From the NCBI GenBank assembly GCA_951217055.1, contig OX578286.1:37728345-37792344 (forward strand): 64,000 bases of DNA, read 5' to 3'. Below the pieces are notes generated by a model, which did no database searches, was not told where the DNA came from, and worked only from the letters and a program-made list of their open reading frames with translations. Made by a program: the position numbers and the translations under genes. Shown here in pieces: positions 57,278 through 64,000 of this stretch (within the stretch, counting starts at the first letter, position 1; every line of letters begins with the position of its first letter). Source of the DNA: Gerris lacustris (taxonomy: Eukaryota > Arthropoda > Insecta > Hemiptera > Gerridae).

Positions 57278-58244
57278 AACTGCATTATTATAAAGATCGA
57301 TATTGTACGCCTTTGTCTAGTGTGTTTTCGATTAAGGGTATATTTTCAGTGCTTTCGCCCAGAGTGTCTAAACTCATCAGTGTTCGCTAACATACATTTA
57401 ATCATAGCAAAATAATATGATCAATTTCAAAATTAATATGATAAAAGTCATAAAACCAAATCATCACTTTCTTAGTAATAACAGATGATTCAAGATTAAG
57501 ATTAGATAACGCAATTATTAATTCGTTAATTAATCTTCTTTTATTCCTGAGTTCATTTTATGATTTTTAATTTTAGGATACCGCATTCACTTAATCAATT
57601 ATACTATTATACTTCCTATCTGGTTAATTAGGTGAAAATATTTTATATTTTTTTTTTTTTTAAAAAAAAAGAACATTGAATAATTACTTTTTTTCCATTA
57701 AAAAAAAATGCAATTCGTATCTAAAACAGTAGTAGTTTACATTTCTTTACGTAAAGACGTGAAAGTGTGGTAGTAGTTAATGTGCTGTATGTAAAATGAA
57801 TAAATTTACATTACTTTATAAAGTGTAACAAGAAGGATGTTTTCGGAAATAAAATGTTAACACTTTTCGTTCCAATGATTCTACATTAATTGGGTTACGT
57901 AATTGTACTTTTTCACTGTGTCAATATGTGCAGCTTTTAATTATTGTCCAAAATTTCTCTATCTACTCGCTGTTTCTTACGAGTGTCTAGAGTAGAAACA
58001 ATATTAAATTCTATTAAAATTAATTTATTTCGACATGGTTTAGTTAGATGTATTTTGAACATAACTAAATCTTGTAAATTACGTATGATACCTTGCAGGA
58101 ACCCTTCAATCAGTTTAGGGCATTCAAATTGAGACATTTAGACACGATTAAATTCAGAATAATATCATTTATGGAATCAAACGTGTTAATGTGCACGATT
58201 TCGCTTTAGAATCTTAAAACGTCTCGAGTAAGAAGTCTGAAAGA
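57278..58244. other. AT-rich intronic or intergenic stretch
   Basis: Short frames on both strands at 57937-58137 overlap each other and show no coding character. Nothing else is recognised. Confidence 0.5.
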
Positions 58245-58276
58245 TTGTCCGTTCATCGACCTTTTCTTCTCTTTAG

Positions 58277-58426
58277 ATCGGGTCGTTGGATACAGCCAGT
58301 GAACGACCAAATCCACCATCATCCATCCCTATTGTCATCTTCACGGCACATCAAGTTCCATGACAAACTCAGGTTCTGTCATAATCCCAAAGCCTTTATT
58401 CTTGGACAACCTTCGGACATTGATAG
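58277..58426 (+). other. Candidate internal exon, low confidence
   Basis: A good acceptor (CTTTTCTTCTCTTTAG, ending at 58276) is followed by 150 bp of much less AT-rich sequence and a plausible donor AG/GTAGAC at 58427. One frame is open throughout and includes RHIKFHDKLRFCHNPKAF. That frame needs a phase-2 entry, while the exon at 55650 exits in phase 0, so an intervening exon would be required. The phase-0 frame hits TGA at 58361. No family is recognised. Confidence 0.2.
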
Positions 58427-59154
58427 GTAGACGCCTTCTCTTCCATACCTCGTTATCCAGAAGTTGCTAGATAATGGAGAATTCTTTTCCCATATAAAGG
58501 CAACAACTCCCCTTTTATAAATGTCAACTCTTTTTAAACTCTCTTGAGGAATTGCTTTCTTTTATAACTTAAAGATTGGTTCATAGATCGCTGATTAATT
58601 TATCATTAGACATGGAGACATTGAAAAGAATTTGCTAACCGAAAATACCAGTATAGTTAAAGAATTTGTAAAAAGGCGAATGATTTTGGTTTAAAAAGAA
58701 AACGCAACTGATAAGAGATTCCTAAATACAATGGAATGTTCTCACAATAAATCTATAAAGAGAACAAGCTTTTTGCTTACATCACATCCTGAATTAATTT
58801 ACTATTAAGCTTCTACAATAAGCAACTCAAACCAACAAAACATTAAGATAATTCTTCTTGATACAGAGAGAAAAGGTAGCTGTAGCGTTGTCCAAAAAGA
58901 GTAAAGCTTATCTGAAAAATGCCTTCCATTTACTCGCTAAGATTAAATTAGATAAGTGTAGCAAAATTCGCACGTTTGAAGTAAACCATATATTTTTTGT
59001 ATGATGAAATTATTATTACTAGGGATGGATTGAAATTACTTCATCACATTTATCGTATTCGGTGTAAGTGGTGAAATTGTTTTTAATCAGTCCTTAGGGA
59101 TAATAATCATATAATAATTGGATAAGATATTACCCACAGTTAAACCACAAATTT
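58427..59154. other. AT-rich stretch, no feature seen
   Basis: Nothing recognised. Confidence 0.5.
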
Positions 59155-59698
59155 AGTTTAGTTAGTAAGTACAAATTTATTAAGTTAACAATTACAAAAG
59201 TAACAAATTTAGTAAGTTAACAAATACAAAAGTAACAAATTTAGTAGGTTAACAATTACAAAAGAAACAAATTTAGTAAGTTAACAATTACAAAAGAAAC
59301 AAATTTATTAAGTTAACAATTACAAAAGTAACAAATTTAGTAAGTTAACAATTACAAAAGTAACAATTTTAGTAAGTTAACAATTACAAAAGTAACAAAT
59401 TTAGTAAGTTAACAATTACAAAAGTAACAAATTTAGTAAGTTAACATTTACAAAAGTAACAAATTTAGTAAGTTAACAAATACAAAAGTAACAAATTTAG
59501 TAAGTTAACAATTACAAAAGAAACAAATTTAGTAAGTTAACAATTACAAAAGTAACAAATTTAGTAAGTTAACAATTACAAAAGTAACAAATTTAGTAAG
59601 TTAACAATTACAAAAGTAACAAATTTAGTAAGTTAACAATTACAAAAGAAACAAATTTAGTAAGTTAACAATTACAAAAGTAACAAATTTAGTAAGTT
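59155..59698. repeat. Minisatellite, 32-bp unit
   Basis: The unit ACAAATTTAGTAAGTTAACA plus ATTACAAAAGTA repeats about 17 times at 32 bp. Variants AAAGAAAC and AAATACAAAAG recur. Each unit holds the palindrome GTTAAC. Confidence 0.94.
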
Positions 59699-60669
59699 AG
59701 TGTAGTTTTTCCCAATATTATTTGATGTTTTCTTTAAATATTTAATGTCGAATCAATTTATTAAATGACATTTCAAACGTATCTGTTCTTAAATTAGCGT
59801 GTTAAATTAATAATTTTTGGCAAGGAAATAGATTATTTTTTGTTTTGACTCACTCAGTTCTCTGTTAAACATTATGTTCCAGTCTGCCAAGTTTTTTCTA
59901 TTTAGACCTTTTTTACGTCAGTTCTAAATTTTATTTTTATAAATAAATGTCACTTGTAGTGGAAAACCCTGTTAGTTCGTAGGGAGAAAATAAACGTTAA
60001 TGGGAATATGATATTTATTTAGTGAAGTTATTCACTATTAAACTAAATCACAGTATAAAGTTCCGTGGTCTTTTGTAGTTTGTGACAATATGAAGTTCTA
60101 GGTATTCCTAATGTTATCATGTCTCGATGGATCATAACTTGATGGCTATGCAAACCCTATTGTGGCTGGCTGCAATAGGGTTTGCATGGTTTATAATGCG
60201 GCGTAATCACAGTATTATTGGTCTATATTTGATGCCGAAAGGCAGTGATATTGTGTTGCAACAGAGCATGCGATTGATATCATCCCCTCTCCATTGAATA
60301 GAGGTGGTAGAGGGTTCAACCTGTGCCAACTAGATAATATGGACATTTAACCACATTATTATAACCAATATTATAGGACATAGATTGAATTTGAATTAAT
60401 ATAATTATAAGAAAATAATGTGAGTACTGGGCACGATTTCGTTCTTTTGGCACAGTAGAAAAAGAGTTTCGCTCCCAATTCTATAGAAGCATCTTTAGTT
60501 CGTAAAAGGGTATCGATGCATGTTGGTCCGAGTGTTTTTCTGCCAATACTTGAAGTATCTTCCTAAAGTACTTCCTAAGTATTTTATTGGTTAAAGCGTA
60601 TTAATGGTATTATTAGGTACTGTTGTTAAATAGTTACTCTTCATTATTTTTCTGTGATGAATCAAGTTG
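59699..60669. other. Spacer with a 15-bp-arm perfect hairpin
   Basis: ATGCAAACCCTATTG (60148-60162) and CAATAGGGTTTGCAT (60173-60187) are exact inverted copies around a 10-nt loop TGGCTGGCTG. The rest shows no gene. Confidence 0.55.
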
Positions 60670-60677
60670 ACTCCATG

Positions 60678-60911
60678 GGTACTTCTTTAGATTGTTACTC
60701 CCCAATGATTTTTAGAATGTTAATGACTTTGACTAAATAACTATTAAGACAAAGGAATGTTTAGTCCAATGTACTTTGGTACAAAGGAATATCACACTTT
60801 TGTTTTTATAAGGGGAGTAACAGTCTAAAGAAGAATATTCCGTACACCTTCTTTAGATTGTTACTCCACTTTGTTCTTATTACAAGGGGAGTAACAATCT
60901 AAAACAGTTCT
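60678..60911 (+). mobile_element. MITE-A copy with perfect target duplication
   Basis: The ends are GGTACTTCTTTAGATTG and CAATCTAAAACAGTTCT, with both internal hairpin arms present. ACTCCATG is identical at 60670-60677 and 60912-60919. Confidence 0.87.
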
Positions 60912-60919
60912 ACTCCATG

Positions 60920-61482
60920 GAGATACTTGATTTCCTTGAAGGTACTTCTAGTATTAGGAGCTGTATATCGAATCCGTTTTTGTCACCATAAAACTTAAAA
61001 TCTTATTTATTTCTGTACCAATGATTAACTCAGTCTTTATCCAATTTGGCAATGCTTACAGATTTTCTATCTAAGCTTTTACTACATTAAAACAGTTGTA
61101 AGATGCAATTATTGTCCAAGTTTTTTGTTCAAAAAGTTCCCATGTATTGTCTTGAAATGATACCTGATTCTTTCTACTTGCTTGTTTTTATGATTTCTTC
61201 AGATGAAGTTAACGTGCTGTAGACTATTTGATAGACGATGATGGTAGGTTAATGTCGGTTCAGGTTGCATGTACCATGATTTCATGATACCTTTTAGAGG
61301 TTAATGAACCGTTTTATTTCTCTTCTCTTCGGTTTCTACCTACGGTATTCTTTCTTTTCTTTCTTTTTTATATCGAAGTTGAACGAACGTCCTTGGAATG
61401 TCTTCTATACCTGGAAGACTTCTTGAAATCATCATTTTTTTTTTAGATTCTTCCATATTTGCAGATTATTCTATGTTTACAA

Positions 61483-61484
<2 letters not shown>
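60920..61484. other. Spacer, no gene seen
   Basis: Nothing recognised. Confidence 0.5.

Positions 61485-61579
<95 letters not shown>
61485..61579. repeat. (TA)n microsatellite
   Basis: About 95 bp of uninterrupted alternating T and A. Confidence 0.97.
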
Positions 61580-61581
<2 letters not shown>

Positions 61582-62646
61582 TTGGAGCAATAACTTTTTC
61601 CTATCTTATGAATTGCTCATTTCCTAATATTCTTTTAATGATTGTTTTCTCATAATTAAACATAATTTCTTTAAATCTTCTTCATTTTCTGGTTTCTCCA
61701 TTCCTTTTATTTCCCGATCAACTCTAAACTAAAGACTAACTCTAACTAAAGAAGTGACCTCAGCATTAGGTTATTATAGGAAGGAGAATAGTTTGCTTTA
61801 AACAACTTCTCGATGTGATAATCAGTTTGAGACACCTTTCTAAGATTCCGTCTATTACCATCAAACGTTGTCGAAACTGTGGTCTGAATTATATATATAC
61901 AAGCTATTATGTTTTTTCTTGATCCCAACCAATTTTTATTGGTCATTGACATTTATTCACCAAGTATTAAATGAGTCTTAAGAGTTTAAAATTAAAAAAG
62001 GAATATCTTCATCCAAAAAAAGACGTCCTCTAATTTTGGATGCCATCAAATACCAATCTTTTTTCCAAATGGAAAGACTTCTGACATGGAGACTGATGAC
62101 ATCAAACATCACAATGGTAACTTAATACCGATGTAATCTGTCTTCTTTCTTTACACGGCTGAAGGCTCCATTTTCCCCCTTTTTTCTTTGATGTCGAACT
62201 TTTAAGTTCTTTAGTTCCCTCATGGCAAATAGGATCACAAGATAAAAAAATAAGGAGTCGGCTTAAGACAAAAGAAGCGGTGAATCTTCTTACGTTTCAG
62301 GAATCAAACATTGATGTTACATTTACCATTTTTTTGTAGCACGTTTTTTATTTCTTTTTTATCTTCTTTGTTTTGTTTTGTTTTTCTCTTCAATGTCTAA
62401 GTTCATCTAAAAAAATAGCTTTTAAGTTAACGTAGAACAACAACGATGCATTTTTGAAATAAATTTGTCTGGTATGAATAGGTAATAATTATTTTTAAGA
62501 GAAGATATTATCACAGACTGAAATACAGCTTACTGTAGCATAACCGCATTCAATATAGCTTACTTAAAGCAACAATTATTAATGTAAATGTCGCTGAATG
62601 TAGTAACACACTTCAAGCATAGTTTGCTTGAAGCAGCAATATAATA
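61580..62646. other. Spacer, no gene seen
   Basis: A weak repeated phrase (CAATATAGCTTACT, AGCATAGTTTGCTTGAAGCA) occurs at 62540-62640. Nothing else is recognised. Confidence 0.5.
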
Positions 62647-62648
62647 TA

Positions 62649-63282
62649 CAGGGTGGCCCATAACTCATTTTCTGGCAGATTTTGTAAGTCGGTGCGGTGT
62701 TGAAAAGATGCAAAGCATGCATAGAAAAGCGGGGACACCACTTTGAGCACATTCTATAGTAAGATTGGACGTAGCTTTAATAAATTTAAAGCTATATTTT
62801 TCCTTTTAGTTAAACATGTAAAATTTGCTAGAAAGTTATCAACCCAGGTACAATGAGGGTGAAATTCCACCGCAATAATCCCAACTCCTCTGATCCTAGA
62901 CGCAGAGATAATTCCGCTTTTGCCGATACCCAACTACCGACCTCCCCCTCCCACACCATGTACCCCAAACCCCTTGTCCTTTAACCTTTATATACTATTC
63001 CGAACTTGTAAAATTACCATTACACTGACGATGACTGAATAAGTCGAAACCGGTATGTAAGTCAAAATATATTTATGGTTTGACAATAAAATTATTGAAC
63101 AAGTAAAAGTGTTTTCTTTTCTTATCAACCTTCACTATGAGTAAATACCATAAAATCTCAATCAATACTACTAACTTCATTAATAAATTTATACCTTCCC
63201 TAATGTTGTTTTTGATTTCATTTTTTTTTCCGGTATTATTCCACTCAATTCATATTTGTCAACTGACTTATGGGTCACCCTG
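62649..63282. mobile_element. Mariner-like non-autonomous element
   Basis: The ends CAGGGTGGCCCATAA (62649-62663) and TTATGGGTCACCCTG (63268-63282) are inverted with one mismatch. TA duplications flank both (62647-62648 and 63283-63284), as in the Tc1/mariner superfamily. The 634-bp interior has no transposase frame. It contains the phrase GACGATGACTGAATAAGTCG followed by AAACCGG near 63030, which is likely foreign sequence captured or shared with another repeat. Confidence 0.75.
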
Positions 63283-63389
63283 TATATCGCTTATTTAAAT
63301 GTTAACTACACTATAGCTTAGTAGTAGTAGAAAAGAATATCTTCAAGTACATTTCTATTTAAGGTGTTAAACTACCTGATGTTACTTGT

Positions 63390-64000
63390 CCAGGAGACAA
63401 ATTGCAAAAGAGTGACTGACTAACGTCAAGCTAGTATTTTGTTTACAAATGAATTTTTTAGTGTCTTTTAAGAATATGAGGTCGGCAAAGTTCGTTTGCG
63501 TGTCATTGCCTGGTAATAGGCATTTGGAAAATACAAACCGGTGGAGAGCAGCCATATCCCGCCATTTTTCGTGGACAATGTGATTTTCATGGTCCTCAGT
63601 ATAAAATTAGTACCTAGTAAGTACACCGAAGATCAAGTTGATATTAGTTTGTCACTTGATAGGTTAGTTATTCACATATTGCTCCAAATCAAAGTGATCA
63701 CCTATCAAGTAACTAACATCAACTTAATTTTCGGTTTTCTAACTAATTTTGTACTGAGGACCATGAAACTCACATTGTCCACCATAATGGGTGGGATATG
63801 GCTGCTCTTCAACGGTTTGATTTTTTCAAATGCCTATTGCCCATCTATGTCCTAAAGTTAGACATAGATCTAAGTCAAGTCTAATGCAGACTTTACTTAG
63901 CCGACCATATATTCTTAAAAGGCACCAAAAATTAACTTGTCCACATCAAAATTCTAGCTAGATGTTAGTCAGTAACTTTTTTTCACGCTATCTCCTAGAC
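63390..64000. mobile_element. Long foldback element, about 300-bp arms, reaching the window edge
   Basis: The left end GTCCAGGAGACAAATTGC mirrors the last bases of the window (CGCTATCTCCTAGAC). The pairing continues through GACTAACGTCAAGCTAG against CTAGATGTTAGTC, CTTTTAAGAATATGAGGTCG against CGACCATATATTCTTAAAAG, and TCATGGTCCTCAGTA against TACTGAGGACCATGA, up to the centre near 63690. The arms are diverged by scattered changes. A single arm of the same family lies at 29963. Frames inside are by-products. Confidence 0.8.

Noticed and set aside
60148..60187. microRNA precursor
   Set aside because: Arms are only 15 bp with a 10-nt loop, too short for a Drosha/Dicer substrate. It is more likely a short palindrome.
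63541..63855. A 104-codon gene
   Set aside because: It spans the centre of a long inverted repeat and has no recognisable domain or start context.

Overview
The window looks like AT-rich, gene-poor nuclear DNA from an animal, most likely an arthropod and probably an insect. I judge A+T to be around 70% or more, but I did not count it. There are no operons, ribosome-binding sites or rRNA genes. There are tRNA-derived SINEs with target-site duplications, hAT-like MITEs with 8-bp duplications, a mariner-like TA element, non-autonomous Helitron2/Helentron-like elements carrying (TGTC)n runs, and a consensus GTAAGT splice donor. I cannot name the species.

Most of the 64 kb is repeats. At least sixteen tandem arrays with units of 18 to 104 bp are present, at about 0-0.8, 1.9-2.4, 5.5-5.7, 6.4-7.8, 12.1-12.7, 15.8-16.6, 17.0-18.1, 19.9-20.5, 25.2-25.8, 33.2-33.7, 36.3-36.4, 37.2-38.2, 39.4-41.3, 42.6-43.4, 45.0-46.3, 51.6-52.4, 53.6-53.7, 56.0-56.3 and 59.2-59.7 kb. 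The 37.2 and 39.4 kb arrays are one 102-bp family in opposite orientation. Long (AT)n tracts lie near 7.9, 13.4, 15.6, 34.4, 35.3 and 61.5 kb.

Between the arrays I separate these mobile families. MITE-A is hAT-like, starts GGYACTTCTTTAG and has about ten copies. MITE-B starts CAGTGGCG and has three copies with perfect 8-bp duplications. Other MITEs sit at 0.4, 7.2, 53.9 and 56.6 kb. HINE-A, HINE-B and HINE-C are Helentron-like families with (TGTC)n runs and terminal hairpins. SINE-A and SINE-B are tRNA-derived. A mariner-like element lies at 62.6 kb and a long foldback family at 30.0 and 63.4 kb. Several are nested, most clearly at 21.4-23.4 kb, where a MITE holds a SINE that holds a HINE.

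The only convincing protein-coding sequence is one 5' coding exon at 55650-55865 (72 codons, then a consensus splice donor) of a gene I do not recognise. The remaining 8 kb to the window edge would be its intron, with one weak candidate exon at 58277-58426. A decayed LINE reverse-transcriptase fragment lies on the minus strand at 57060-57277. All other open reading frames are short and either fall inside repeats or lack coding character.
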